Positions 38,420-51,786 are shown, counted from the stretch's first letter. The stretch is DNA of 64,000 nucleotides from Pardosa pseudoannulata (GCA_032207245.1 CM063502.1:138399173-138463172); one strand, 5' to 3'. Notes: generated by a model not told the origin, from the sequence alone. Made by a program: numbers and translations.

Positions 38420-40408
38420 CGGTGATGCGTAACATTTCCATGGATTAGAAGGCTGCAATTGACTGTCCCCACCCGCTCTCTTTTCTTTCAGGTAGTATTC
38501 ATACAACCCCTGTATGGGATTCCACGGCAATGAGGAAAGATGAATTTGGATCGACTACATTGACAGAATAGTAACCCTATACAGTGCAAAATTGGGTGAA
38601 GCTGGAGCGTGAAGTAGTGGTCTATGTATTTCAGAATGAACAAAATATATGAATATCAACTAAGATTTTGTAGACATTGCTCTAGAAAATGCACTCAAAT
38701 TTTGAAATTACGGAACCACACGTAGATTTACACTTGTCTGTATCTCGAAATAGTTGTCAGTATCTTCGTTTAGTGTGATAAGACCTTTACATACCAAGTG
38801 TCAAAACTTCTTAATTTGTAACAAATGTTATTATAAAGAAATGTTGTTTATTTCTTTTTGGTGTCGTCTTTCAATCCTTTCAGAAATATACCTGTTTGGT
38901 AAAATTAATAAAGTCTCATAATAAAATAGAAAGGACACTTCTAAAATGAGAATATATATAAAGCTTTTTAATCAGGGAACGTTACTATTATATGAATAAG
39001 ATTGGAGTAACAGAAATAGAACATTTGAAGCCGGCTCCACTGTATTAATAATTGAAGATTTCCTATCAATTTATCTAAAACTTTTGTATCACAGAGGAAA
39101 TTGAAACTTCAATCATCTGTGTTAAGAATTCTCTTCGATTGCATCTCAGCAACTTCCAATAAAAGTAATCTCAAACTTGTTTTAAGGTGTCCTTTTTTGT
39201 TACCTTTTTTGAGTGGTGTATATGAGAATTCCATCAAATGTATGTAATGAATAAAAATTAATTAAAAATGTCATTAAAAAGTGCTGAAAGTGTAGCAAAC
39301 AATATATTTTATAGCTATTTATAAAGTTTCAGGATTTTTTCTATAATTTTCAGGATTTTTTCTATAATTTCTATAATGATGTCTGCATTTCTTGAAGAAA
39401 AACAGTTTTGAGTGTATATAGCCACGGTATAAAAACTGTTATGAAAAAGATGAGATTTATTCTTCGTATATGGAGAATGAACGTTTGATCCAACCAAAAT
39501 ATCTAGACAGTATAAATTTTATGATGTTTATCAGGCCAACGATACTAGAAATTCATGAGGATACATATCATATGTGAATAGAAATACTGTATAAATATCA
39601 TGTATAATATAAAAACTGCAGATTTTCTATTCGGAAATTACCAGTAAAATTTTTACTTCACTGGTAAACACTTGATGGTAAATTTTACCTTTAACTGGCA
39701 CAACCTTAATGCAGGCATGCTTACAAATTCTTATAATTGCGCTGTATAATAAAGTAATTAATTTCTGTAAAATTCCTTTTCACATTAATATGAGTGGTAC
39801 ATAATTGAACCATACAATGCATTAAAGAATAAAATAAATTAATGATAAATGAGCTCATTTTCTCATTAAAACTAATGTAAATGTCAAGCAACAAAGAAGT
39901 CAAAGTAATTAATTCAAAATTCCTTACAGACGTAACTTTTGTCTCAGAAAATGTGTACATTTTATTGTAAAAATATAAAGTCACTTAACTATATTGCTTT
40001 CGAAAACAAAATATTCAAGAAATGTGTTCTTTTTCTGCAGCATTTTAATTTTTAAAACGCATAGGGATACCTTAACCATGGAAGGTATTTAAATTTGGTC
40101 ATTTTATTGCTAGTAAAAATTTTATTTAAATACTCTTGTATTATATTGGTATGTGGACTTGCATATACGCACAATCAAATACTCGTTCTCACAGGCTTAT
40201 GCATCTCTTACTAACATCGTATGTATTGATGACTAAGTCATTTGTAAATTCACCTGCATTAGGAAAATTAGTGTTAAAAATTTTTTACTGTTACATTTTT
40301 ACTGTTACCTTCCTTAAACGGGATATAGTCTAATAAAGCCCTTCTTTTATATACAGAGAGTATATGTGTATTTATATAATATATATACACACATACCACA
40401 CGCCACTG
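38420..40408. other. AT-rich DNA, no gene seen
   Basis: Nothing beyond a 21-bp two-unit tandem repeat TTCAGGATTTTTTCTATAA at 39327-39370. The 87-codon minus frame 39721-39984 is AT-driven and unrecognisable. Confidence 0.45.

Positions 40409-40438
<30 letters not shown>
40409..40438. repeat. Poly-A tract of 30 bp
   Basis: Run of A following CGCCACTG and preceding TTTATTTG. It is next to small (TA)n and (CA)n patches. No retroposed body was identified. Confidence 0.9.
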
Positions 40439-40441
<3 letters not shown>

Positions 40442-40467
40442 ATTTGTATGTGTAAGTTAACAAGAAT

Positions 40468-40682
40468 CATTAAAGAAGGATTTTAATTGACTGTTATTGA
40501 CTGTGTTATATATATAATATAAATATATATATATTAAAATATATATAATATAATATATATATATAATATATATAAAATATATAAATATAAATATTATATA
40601 TAAATATTTGTGTGTGTGTGTGTGTGTGTGTACGTATATACATACATATTCATTATAGAAGGTTTTTAATTGACTGTTATTG
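40468..40682. repeat. 33-bp direct repeats around a TA/TG microsatellite
   Basis: A copy at 40468-40500 and a copy at 40650-40682, sharing TTTTTAATTGACTGTTATTG-like text with two or three differences, flank an irregular (TA)n and (TG)n segment. The 182-bp spacing suggests a small duplication that includes the microsatellite. Confidence 0.8.
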
Positions 40683-40789
40683 TAAATAAAAGTAACATTA
40701 AAAGAGTAATGGTACAAATTTCATTACATATTTTCGTCGCTTACTTTTCTAATGCAGGTGAGCCTAAAACTGACATACTCATTAATATA

Positions 40790-40817
40790 TCTATCTATCT
40801 ATATCTATCTATCTATC

Positions 40818-40854
<37 letters not shown>
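40790..40854. repeat. Compound microsatellite (CTAT)n(TA)n(TG)n
   Basis: CTAT units, then about 20 bp of (TA)n, then about 18 bp of (TG)n. Confidence 0.95.
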
Positions 40855-40896
40855 ATAAATGTGTAACCAGGAAAATTATCTTTCAACGATGACACG

Positions 40897-41032
40897 AGTT
40901 TGGTTTATTGCAGCTAATTTTTAAAAAGATATGAAGGACCTATTGCTTAAAGCATTATGTTACGAAATCCAAGCTATATCGAGATTAATTCTGCGAACTT
41001 CGGTACTGAAGAGCAGCCCTCTACAGGGCAAT
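40897..41032 (-). repeat. Decayed SINE1 copy
   Basis: Tail GTTTGGTTTATTGCAGCTAA, body AAGGACCTATTGCTTAAAGC, head GAACTTCGGTACTGAAGAGC followed by AGCCCTCTAC. The B box has been lost to an internal change. Confidence 0.6.
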
Positions 41033-41149
41033 AAATATACCTAAGTAATTAGCAGTCGTGCAATCAATGAAGAAAGTTCAACGTTGTGGAACTTTAAAAT
41101 TTATTGAGGATAAAAACTGCCCATTTTTACAAGGCAAAAGCTTTGTGTC

Positions 41150-41430
41150 GAATGCTCCAAGAAAGATAAATTTTTCAAATGTCACACCCAAGAGCGATGA
41201 TAGAATATTTTAATATTATAATATATTCAGTTATTAGAGGATGATATTTTTACATAAAAATTGTCCGTACAGAAAACTACATTTATTCTAATTTGTATTA
41301 AATAAAAAACAATTTAATAACGCTATTATATCTGACATTTTACGGCTGGAAAATTAGGTATTAAAGAACAGAAGGAAATAAAAGAGAATTTTAGATAGAT
41401 ATTTTAGGGGTAATAATTTTGATCTAACAC
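41150..41430 (-). repeat. Probable decayed LTR-like copy
   Basis: CACACCCAAGAGCGATGA, then ACAATTTAATAACGC, GGCTGGAAAATTAGG and finally TAATTTTGATCTAACA resemble, in order, the right inverted arm at 35390-35692. It ends in a (CA)/(TA) tract (41428-41475), like the other copies. Divergence is high, so this is tentative. Confidence 0.4.
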
Positions 41431-41849
41431 ACACATATACACACATATTTGTGTATATATACATGTATACATATTGTCAGTGAGAAGAAGATTGATGCAG
41501 TGGACGCAGTGACAGTTTAAATTTAATTTGCTTATTAGCTTTTTCATTTTACTTTCACATCTCTCTTTTCTCAATTCATAACGTTTACACTTCTTAATAT
41601 GGTAATGAGCTAGCCCACCTAAGCTCTAAATATAAAATTGACTTTTCCAATGGGTTCTGTCTATTACGACATTCCAAAACCTATAAGTTGTATAGGGTCA
41701 CGCTAATGAAGTACTGCAATCATTTGTTCAATCACTCTTACCCGTATACATTACTTTAAAGAGTTCGAGGCGGCTTTTGCCAAAAATTTTCCAAGCCTTA
41801 AATTTACACTTTAAAGTTTGGCATACACACATGTGTATGTATATATGCA

Positions 41850-42359
41850 TGTAATATATTAAAATTATTTAACTTTAATATTTCCTTAGAAACCTACTCT
41901 CTCCCATTCTAATTCCTTAAAATCTTTTTTCCATCCTCTAAATGTCTTAATAAAAGGCGTGTCCTCGACTTAAAATTCTATCCATACATTTCCCAAAGCT
42001 TTCTGTCCTATAGATGAAAATTTTCTGTCTATTCAACACGTTTTCCAGCTGTCGCCGGGAAATGGCTCTGGGTTTTTGTGATCTTAACACTTAAATTCGC
42101 TGAGTAAGTTACTAGTACCTTGGGAAAATTCTTTCTGTCTTCGCTCTTGGGTGCACCACTATTTGAGCAGAGTGATTTTTGTGTCTTTCTCTTTCTGTCG
42201 TTGACTAGTAAAGATGTCCGTTTTAGCAGCTATAAAATAAAGTTTTAAACAGACTTGTGCTGGTCTCTTTCAATGGCCCGACTACATCGTTATTACTGCT
42301 AGCTGATTAAGCTTCTCCTTGTCCAGTAGCCCGGGCAAGTAAAAATAATAGGAGCTGTA
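41850..42359 (+). repeat. LTR-like repeat, third copy
   Basis: A 510-bp copy starting TGTAATATATT and ending GGAGCTGTA, co-linear with 34597-35095. Shared blocks include ATTCTAATTCCTTAAAATCT, CCTCTAAATGTCTTAAT, TTTTCTGTCTATT, CCAGCTGTCG, TTTGAGCAGAGTGATTTTTG, AATAAAG (42236-42242) and CCAGTAGCCCGGGCAAGTAA. Upstream is GTATGTATATATGCA, a decayed microsatellite. No target-site duplication is certain. No open frame. Confidence 0.8.
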
Positions 42360-43945
42360 ATGTCCAGCAGTTTTATAATTATTGGATAACATGCATGCAT
42401 GTATTATTTATGCAATATACAAAAACCTATTTTCCTGAAAGTTCTTTAAAATTGTCTGAACTTTCTAATTTTCTAGTATGAAATATTGAAGGTGACCTCT
42501 ATTTTATTTTTTCCCAGTATTATATAATAATTCATGAGCTAGAGAGCACAATCCCTATTCTGGCCGGGTTTTCAGTCAGGCTATTATAATGAAGACTTTT
42601 CAACTGGAAATGTAGTGTTCTCCTTTAAAGTAAAGTTAGTAATTCTTAGTAAATAAAGTAAAAAGTTAAATATTTGGTGTATTTAATTTTTACGGATATA
42701 AAAAAAAGACTGGGAGTCCACTTAGCGCACTTTTAGTCCCAGCGTTTGCGAAAGGGAGATAATTAATAGACAAATATACGTCTAGAAGTCATCTCAAACC
42801 TTTTCGTACCTCCGATATACATACTCAAAATCAGCGCCATCAAGCTGCAGCGTAATTTTTCAAAGCTGCATATCTACCTGCTTTATTGGAACACTCGATC
42901 ACGCTAGGTGATAATGAAGCGCAGTCGTCACGTTAACCTTAGAGCTAAACCGAAATTCACGATTTTACGCAGCCTTGGAGATTTACGGTGATTATGAATT
43001 AAGGGAATAGGCAAACTAATTCGGGAAGAAAAGAGAAACATATTTGTGTAGGAAATAATGAGGATATTGAAATGTTTATGTTCGTGTAAACAAACACTTG
43101 TTCTGTTGTTTTAGTCCCTATGAGTTTGCTTAATTTATTTTTGTCTTTAGATATATTATAGTCTCTTTAACGGAGTATAAAACTTTATGTTTATTTAAGA
43201 AGGAATAGATATGTTTTTATCTAACAATTTGTTAATATAAACGTTACATAATTTACAGGTATTAATAAATTAAATATAAAACCTCCTTTGATCAACTTTT
43301 GCTCAAGAAGGGCTTCAGATAATTTTGGGTGATTATGGATAGTTTTTTTTCTTGTTACTTATACTAATTAAAATGGCTCAACAAATACCAAAAACTGGAA
43401 TTGACAACATTTGATGCTTCCAAGGCCTAGAAAATTTTATAGCTTTCACAGTCCTATAGATAATATTTAAGAAACTTCTGTTGCCAAATTATATGTTCAA
43501 TATAAGTGTTTTGGTATTTTAGTAATTAATATATAATTTGTTTAATATATATTAATAGTTTACATTTGATTTAAAATGTAAAAGAGAATTCTCTAGAGTC
43601 ATTTGTTTTTTTAAAGAATGTTTATTTAGCGTTAAATGCTCTTTTGTCTCCAAAAACTTTAGATGCTTTCATCAGAGCGCTAATGTTTGAGACCAGAATC
43701 TATGAATTAGAGTGCCATTCTTTGCTATTTTTATGCGATGTTTATAGCCACCAAGAGAAGTTGACTTCAGCTTAATTATCCGTATTCTGATAAATTTTGT
43801 CGTAACGCTCTTCAGCATTTAGATGAGACACTAAAATATTAAGAATTTGGGAAGTAAACAATGGAATTATACAATTTAACCCGATGGATAGCTAGAAAGT
43901 AAGTTTCCTAGGGCCGTAAAAATAAACATCATTACTTGTAGAGAT
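42360..43945. other. Intergenic DNA with a complex patch at 42700-43000
   Basis: 42700-43000 is clearly less AT-biased (CAAGCTGCAGCG, GAAGCGCAGTCGTCACG, TACGCAGCC) and repeat-poor, a candidate conserved non-coding element. No coding frame is recognised. The remainder is AT-rich. Confidence 0.35.
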
Positions 43946-43949
43946 TTAT

Positions 43950-44008
43950 TGCAAAAGGTACACTTGTACTTGTTGCTTGTAAAAGGTACACTTACACTTG
44001 TACTTGTC
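43950..44008. repeat. Two-unit tandem repeat
   Basis: AAAAGGTACACTT occurs twice about 28 bp apart, each followed by ACTTGTACTTGT-like text. Confidence 0.85.
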
Positions 44009-44060
44009 ATACCGTCAGGTAAGTTTATGTAGTCCTCTGTTCCAGTGACATAGATGTTCG

Positions 44061-44236
44061 GTTTAATTTGGTTTAGAGTGCTTCCACTACTCTTTTGGTA
44101 GACGGGAGCTAATGAGACTGGGACCCACTGCTTAAAGCCGATTTGGAATGTGTCTACGAATCTCCTTACCAGTGGTGAGATTTGAAACCGTGAACTCCTA
44201 TACCAAATGGCAGCTCCCTACCATATCCAATGTCAT
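44061..44236 (-). repeat. SINE1 copy
   Basis: Tail GGTTTAATTTGGTTTAGAGT, body AGCTAATGAGACTGGGACCC and CTTAAAGCCGATTTGGAATG, decayed B box (GAGATTTGAAACC), head GAACTCCTATACC. Full-length but diverged. Confidence 0.8.
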
Positions 44237-44264
44237 AGAAGTCTAGTGCCTGAGAATGGAGACA

Positions 44265-44400
44265 CCTGGTTTCAATTGCCTACAGGTTTTCGTCTGTGGG
44301 GAAGAATTTCTTCGGGTGCAAGAACAGGTAGACGTCGATGGGAGCAAGATCGTGACTACAGAGTGGAAGGCCGCTATAGCTGACAGATAGATTGATGACA
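44265..44400 (-). pseudogene. Probable mariner transposase C-terminal scrap
   Basis: The minus strand reads HDLAPIDVYLFLHPKKFF followed by PTDENL. It resembles the mariner block YSPDLAPSDYHLFRPLKKFL that surrounds the third catalytic aspartate. The upstream minus-strand sequence to about 44700 has a 62-codon frame (KPGILCLWLSYTTIENSRSL) that I do not recognise as mariner. The scrap is short and its boundaries are uncertain. Confidence 0.5.
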
Positions 44401-44699
44401 GATGTTTGAAGAGCTGGACATACTGCTTAGTTACTCTCGGTAAAACTTTGACAATAAAAAAGAAAGATATACTCGCTCGTCCACTACTCTATACATACAC
44501 TAAACTGAATTGACGATGGATTGACTTCCTGCGTGTTGGAGGTAGGATAAATGAGAGGTGCCATTTTAGCGCACTGCAGTAATCTTAAAGAGAGCGATCG
44601 AGAATTTTCAATGGTCGTATATGATAACCATAAACACAATATACCAGGTTTGTGACATCGTTTTTCATGCATTTTACAACGCCATCTCTTGGCGAAGTG

Positions 44700-46479
44700 G
44701 GAAACTTACTTTATGGATTACCATTGTTATCCGGATATTACCTAGTTTCTAATTCACAGTGACCAAAAATTAACTGCTTATTGTAAGGAGACATTTAAAA
44801 ATAAGTTCCTAACGTGAGAAAATTTTAAATTTGTTAAAATAAAAAAAAAACATTCTCAGTTTAAAGGAAGGAGATGTTCAATAAAAGAAACGTTTGACTG
44901 CAAAAAGGGGTAATAATGTCTTATTATGTTTGTAGAAGAAGAAATTTAAGTTTCCGTCTGTCAATAAGGCAAAAGTCCTCGTGTAGGTAAATTACCAATT
45001 TAACGTTCACATAAAAAAAAACTGCATAAGGCTAGGTTTCCTTTTAATTGAAACTGATTTGTACTTCAAATTTTGTAAATGTATAACTTCAACATTATTA
45101 TTTTACGTAACAAAAACTGTAATTTTTTGTAAATGTAGATCATACTTTCAGACATAAATAATTTTTTAAAGTATACCATATTTTTGAATAGGAAAGAAAA
45201 TAAGTAGTTTTATGTGTCTGACTACCCAAATAATTTATTTGAAACTAAATGTAAGTTGAATGAATGTTATTATAGAAATAAGATATTTTACTTGATATCA
45301 GATGAATGAGAATGTATTGTATCTTAAAAAAATTTTATTTATAGTAAAAACTTTCTAAATAATAGAATGTAACAGTTCTTTCGTATGTAATCATTTGTAA
45401 TATATCTATTAAGTTAATTTGGTTTTGGTACAGTACATGGACCAGATTTTTTGTAAGGTTCTGTGTTTAACATCGAAAGTCAAAGTGTTGATTAGAATAA
45501 AAATACTTATTATAGTTAAATGACATAAAAATGTTTTACTATAGCATAAAATATTTTCAAAAATCTATAAAAATAATTGTGCAACCATTAGTCTTCTTAG
45601 CATTTCAAGCCAAGAAAATTTGTAACTGTGTCTTGCAAACAGGCTTACGTTGCAAAAAAGAGGGCTTCATTATTTTGCAATAAAAGTAATACACAGAAGA
45701 ATTTATTAAAAAGGAAAACACTCCAATGTGTTCTAGAATATCGGATCAATAAACAGTAGGATCTTTTCGATCAATGAATTTTCAATATCTTTAGATGAGC
45801 TTGAAATAAAAAATATCGTTTTATAAAATATTGAAATATGTAGAGCCTATATATAAAACTTCTTTTTATATTGTTTTAGGATTAAATATACCGTATTAGT
45901 CTTTTATAAAAACATAGATGAATAATTTTTTTCAAGAGACATAGTCGTTATTATTTGAGAAAGATGTAAATTAAGATACCATATTGATTGGAAAAGAGAA
46001 TGACTTTTGAATACTATGAACTCAAAATTCAGCTTAGCTTTTGATAATGTATAAAAATAACGAAAATATATCTAAAATGTATAACTTATGGTATAATAAC
46101 TTTACATTTTTATAGAGCATGTAACATTTATGTTTTTCACTTAAGGCTAAACTAATTTAAATGGCATTCATCTAAATATTAAAAATTTAACTTTATGCCC
46201 AATCTGGCTTACTATGATTCATCTGTAAATTAAATGATAAGCACACCTTGAAACTCATTTAGATAATTATAATATTTAAATTAAAACCTATTAAATTTAG
46301 TCGAAGTAATTTTATTGAAAATTTGTCATTTAACTAACTATTTCACGCACAGTAAAAGCTGGTTAACTAGTGAAATTTATTTTAAAGTGACTGAGACTGA
46401 TATTCTTAAGATAAAGACATCACGGTTGTAATTGAAAAAAAGTATAGTTGAAGCCTGAGGAAATAACACCTTGTGTCAT
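44700..46479. other. AT-rich DNA, no feature seen
   Basis: AT-rich, stop-dense, without recognisable repeats. Confidence 0.5.
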
Positions 46480-46990
46480 TCTTTATTCAAAGATTGTCAG
46501 TGAGTGATAATTACGCCATTTCTATTGCCGGTTGGAATTCAGGTTATTACAAATAACCACACCATCTGCTGGAGAGATTCTTCATTAAAGCAGATGGATA
46601 CACCGAAAAATGGTAATATCAGGCCATGGGTATTTTCAAATTATTACAAGGGGTGTCGAAAGAGTGATTTGAGGGATAATTAAGAGTCGTCGATGTTTTT
46701 ACACCTCTGAACGAGGAGAGATTGGTAACGGTGGAAACGAATGGTAATAAAAAAAGAATAGCATCATTTACGGATAACGCCAGTTCTCACATCATTCATC
46801 ACACAACCTATGATTACGTTTTCTTCAGTTATTAAGGAACGATTTCACACCTCTGAGTGAATAAATTTGTTAATTTGATATCCCCACAGGGAACATTGGC
46901 GGCAGAAGTAATAAAGTGAATTATCGCCCTTCGCTTGTAAATTCGTTCTCAATACAACTTTGAAGCTCTGCTGTCATTGCATACATCAGA
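46480..46990. other. Complex repeat-poor block, candidate regulatory element
   Basis: This block contrasts with flanking AT-rich DNA. It contains a perfect 9-bp inverted pair CCATCTGCT (46562-46570) and AGCAGATGG (46589-46597), each with an E-box (CATCTG or CAGATG), plus several homeodomain-type TAAT/ATTA cores (GATAATTACG, GATAATTAAG) and GCAGAAGTAATAAAG. It has no open frame of note. A conserved enhancer is plausible; without comparative data this is inference. Confidence 0.35.
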
Positions 46991-47398
46991 AAAGATATAA
47001 TTCTTAGAGTAGTTGGGTTTTGAGACGGTATTAATCATTTTTCTTCTTCACACGTCTAGACATAACTAATTGAAGAAAATTGTTATTATTTTTATTAATA
47101 ATTTCATTTAAGATATATTTTGTCGCAACAATGAAATATTTATTGTTAACATCTAGTCATGATACATACATCTACCTCTAATAAGATGAAATAAAAATAA
47201 ACGAATGGAATTTTGGGACGCTGAAGGTTAAAGAACATTTTAAAAAAAAAGCCTATTTAAGGTTTATATAATTGAAACTGGTATTTTCTAAATAGTTTTT
47301 TTTTCATTTTTTATGATATATTTTAGCATATATAAGGAAACGAATACTGGTTTTGCCGGGTCCAAAATTTCGGATATTTGTAGTCCCTCCGGTCTACT

Positions 47399-47404
<6 letters not shown>

Positions 47405-47456
<52 letters not shown>
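47405..47456. repeat. (AT)n microsatellite left of a SINE1 copy
   Basis: About 52 bp of pure (AT)n directly preceding the tail of the SINE1 copy. Confidence 0.97.
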
Positions 47457-47459
<3 letters not shown>

Positions 47460-47624
47460 TGGAGCGCTACGGTCTACTGTTTTGCACACGAGGGCTAATG
47501 AGACCGGGACCTACTGTTTAAAGCCGATTCCGAACGGCTACGAACATCCATGCCACAGTGGGATTCGAACCCACGAACTCCGGTACCGACGATCAGCGCC
47601 CTAACCAATCGGCCAGCGTTCGGC
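47457..47624 (-). repeat. SINE1 copy embedded in (AT)n
   Basis: Well-preserved copy: tail GTTTGGAGCGCTACGGTCTA, body GGCTAATGAGACCGGGACCT and AAGCCGATTCCGAACGG, intact B box as GGATTCGAACC (47561-47571) on the plus strand, head GAACTCCGGTACCGACGATC and CCAATCGGCCAGCGTTCGGC. Both sides are (AT)n, so the target-site duplication cannot be told from the repeat. A pol III A box in the CCAATCGGCCA region and the B box both look near consensus. Confidence 0.92.
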
Positions 47625-47846
<222 letters not shown>

Positions 47847-48026
47847 CCTTCAATCATTATTTTCAACAAGAGCTTTTATTCTATTCAAGTAGTACTATTT
47901 TCTACTGACAAATAAGAGCACAATACTGACTCACTTTCATAAGAAGCCACATATCTATGCAGTAAATAATCACAGCCCATACATTCTAGATAGAGGACAG
48001 TGAGGTTAGAGACATGCGTTTAGTAA

Positions 48027-48029
<3 letters not shown>

Positions 48030-48121
<92 letters not shown>
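48030..48121. repeat. Compound microsatellite (AT)n(TG)n
   Basis: Two (AT)n blocks split by TGTTA, followed by about 20 bp of (TG)n. Confidence 0.96.
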
Positions 48122-48755
48122 TTAATGTAGGAAAAGTTATTGTACCTAAAGTTCAAAACTCTCCCCATCAAAGCTCTAGATTTTCCCGACCACTCATAGT
48201 AATCATAGTAAAACAAGGATATGTATCCTTAATTTTGGCATTCCTTCCACATTTCCCAAAAATGTAGATTCAATTAAAATTTGTTACGTATGACTCTTTA
48301 TTTCCCTTCTCTAACCCAGACTTCCGTTCTCCCAGGAAAAACTGAAGTTCTTTGCAATTTTAACTTCATTGTTTACAGTTTCACCAATAATCTTTCAACA
48401 AGCCACAAAATAAATGCTGATCTAAAACTCCTTCTCATGAGTAGTCATCCACGTGATTTACCTCTCCTCAGGGAATACTTTTCACAGATCAAACGGATGC
48501 ATGATTTTCTCTTATCTATGTAAAGGATGTCCTTCCTTAAGTTCTCCATCATGAACTTGAAAATAAAGGAATTTTACTAGGCCTGTTTTTATTTCATTTG
48601 GTCTTGAATTTTGAGTGGCAGCTTTTTTTGCCACGATGATTGCATTTGAACTACATTGAAAAGCAAACCATGGCAAATAAAAATATGGGCTATTTTTCAT
48701 GCAATAGGTGATAAATATCATTATTATTTTTACTGGTTACATATAAAAGTATACG
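48122..48755. other. Mixed-composition DNA, no gene seen
   Basis: Frames of 80 (plus, 48281-48523) and 69 (minus, 48512-48721) codons overlap at one end and have no recognisable domains. No splice support. Confidence 0.35.

Positions 48756-49121
<366 letters not shown>

Positions 49122-49186
<65 letters not shown>
49122..49186. repeat. (TA)n microsatellite right of SINE2
   Basis: About 62 bp of (TA)n beginning directly after the SINE2 end GCGCCAAGGAG. Confidence 0.97.
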
Positions 49187-51609
49187 TGTGTATATGTGTT
49201 CTAATTGATTTTCTGCTTTTGAAAGGATTCAAAATGTCTGCTTGGAATATTTATGAGCCATTTTGTACGCACTTAACTTAAATAAGACTAATATAAAAAA
49301 TTGCATATGGACTGGGAATTTTTAAAGTATTTTATGAAGCTATAAATTTTTTTAAAAATATATTTTCTCTTGTGTGTTTCAATTTGAACTTACCATATAT
49401 TGCTGGTTGAGACTAAAAATTTCCTATCATGTTTTTATATAATTTTTCCGATTATAAACTTTCGTTCTTCACGTATGATTGAAAAGAAATATTTTTAGGT
49501 AAAATGCAGCTCATGTGTAAGAATTTATGTATTTAAAAAGAATGATGTGAAATTGAATTCTTAATTTCAATACTACTTTGGGAAATATGTAATCTCAATC
49601 AACAATATGAAAAAAGTAAAAAGACTCAAAGAAAATGATACTTGATATTTTCCACAAATTGCAGTATATTTTTTACAGGTAGGAGTTTAAAATTCTTTTG
49701 TTTGTTGAAGTCTGAATGTTTTTGCTTTATAGTATATAAGCTTTGCATCTGGTATTAAGGTAAAGATTTGTTTCGGTTTGTTTTTTGCTTTCATGTAAAG
49801 TATGATTGCACTTTTCCAAAAGTCTTTTGATGCATCATTAGAAAAAAAACATAGCAATAAATGTAAATATTTATTGTTTTTTAAAAATCTTTTGTGATAG
49901 AATGGAGAAATAAATACAAAATCTGAAGTAATAATCTATCTAAAAATAAAAGCTCTAAAAAAGCATAGCATGTTTTTCGAAAAATCAAGATGATTGAAAG
50001 AAAATTGTACGTTTCTTGCAAATGAGCAAAAGGACATCGACAGGAGAAGTATTTCCATTTACGGAAAAATCTATTTTTCAGGTAGTTACATGAATAGATA
50101 AAGTATTTTAATGCTGTGATCTCATGTAAACTGTAAGCAACGACCGTACATGTGAACAAATAAGTAATAATGTAAAAAATTCAGAAATAGTGTTTCGAGA
50201 CATGTTTTTCATTTGCGAACTAAATCCCAATAACAGAAATATCTATGATTTTTGTTTCAAAAAATCAATATATTTTCTTTTCTTTTCTTTATTTTGCTAT
50301 GCTTATAAAGATGGAAACATTCACATACGTAAGGACTATAGGAAGAGAATTCATGTATATGATTTTATCGCTTAACAAGGATGATTAAATTGTCATAATT
50401 TCATTGGTTATTTTCTTTTCAGGGGATGATGCATTCAACATGCTTTATATATTTTTGGAAGTGGGAAAATGCATATGTCTGTATAATTAAAGAGCTGAAT
50501 TACATAAGGGTATTTTAATCAGAATACCTCTATGAATAATAATTGCAGATTATCGCGAAACTCATAAATGATGTTTCACCGCTTTTATGACGCTTAAAGA
50601 CGTGACCTAATATGTGCCTGTTATGTTTAAGAATAGAACTAGCTGTTTTATTAAACATTTTTACTCTTGAGGATTGCGATGATTTACAATCGGGCTCCAT
50701 ATTAACTTTAATGTTGTGGTTGGACCAGAGTGACCTTGGAATAAGGGAATGCCTGTTTAAAAGTTAGTTTTACTTTCCCCTTCCTTGTTATAAAGTCAGG
50801 ATCTTTAAAGACAGTGCATTAGTAAAAAGAAATTATTTTTCGATTTTTTACAGGCTTTTATATAATTCACACTGTGTGACTGTCTAGATCTAAATCTTGT
50901 AAATAATTTTTCGATAACTATCCGAACTCCTGTGAGCAGAAATTTTGCACATTAATGCATATTATTATCTTCAATCACAAATCACGATTAAGCCATGAAA
51001 TTACATTATTATAAAGTAATTAATTTTCATAAACACCTAAATATTACTATTAACTTTCTTTCACTCTTTACTTTTTTCATCCATTTACATTTGTTAAAGA
51101 CTTGTTGGCAAAATGTTTGGATTTTTCCCTGGCAACTCGTGTTCGATTTGAGTTCCGGAATTTTGTTTTTCATTATAGATATCTTTACTTTCAGTTTTCA
51201 ATAAATAACCAAAATTATTTTCTTTTCAGTAAAGGATTGCAGAATATATATAATACCAATTTCTCTATTATAACAAAGTAGAATTTTTTTATGAATTACA
51301 AAAATTAATTTATAATCAATTTATTAATAAAAGTTAAAATATTGATAATAAAGATAAAAAGATCATAATTTGTATTTATGAGCAATACTTTTTTTTTCAC
51401 TGATTAACATAAAACTATTTGCATTAATAAAATTAGTCAGCTTAATGATGTTTTCCAAAACTTTTTAACTCTACCGTTTTAATTTTTTAAAATTTATTAA
51501 TGATAGAATTTTTTTTTTATTTTCACCTCAAATATGTATACATACACTCACATACATACAGTGCCTCCCACAGTCATAAAATGCACTTCCAATGCACCAA
51601 TGTCTTTTG
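49187..51609. other. AT-rich DNA, no gene seen
   Basis: No supported gene. The 92-codon minus frame 49881-50159 and the 61-69 codon plus frames at 50190 and 50995 are phenylalanine, isoleucine and tyrosine rich from AT bias and lack recognisable features. Confidence 0.45.
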
Positions 51610-51786
51610 ACGAACGATGGCTAATGACGCTGATCTTCGGTACTGGACTTCGTGAGTTAAATCCGACTGTGGTATGGTTGTTAATAGCCGTTTTGAATTG
51701 GCTTTAATGCAGTAGGTCCCGTCTCATTAGCCCTCATGTTGCTAAAAAGAAGACCGTATCGCTCCAAACCAATCGAAACCAAACCA
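51610..51786 (+). repeat. SINE1 copy
   Basis: The head is GAACGATGGCTAATGACG, GATCTTCGGTACTGGACTTC and a decayed B box GAGTTAAATCC. The body is GTAGGTCCCGTCTCATTAGC and the tail CGTATCGCTCCAAACC followed by AATCGAAACCAAACC. The tail shows the repeated AAACC units typical of this SINE. Confidence 0.85.
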
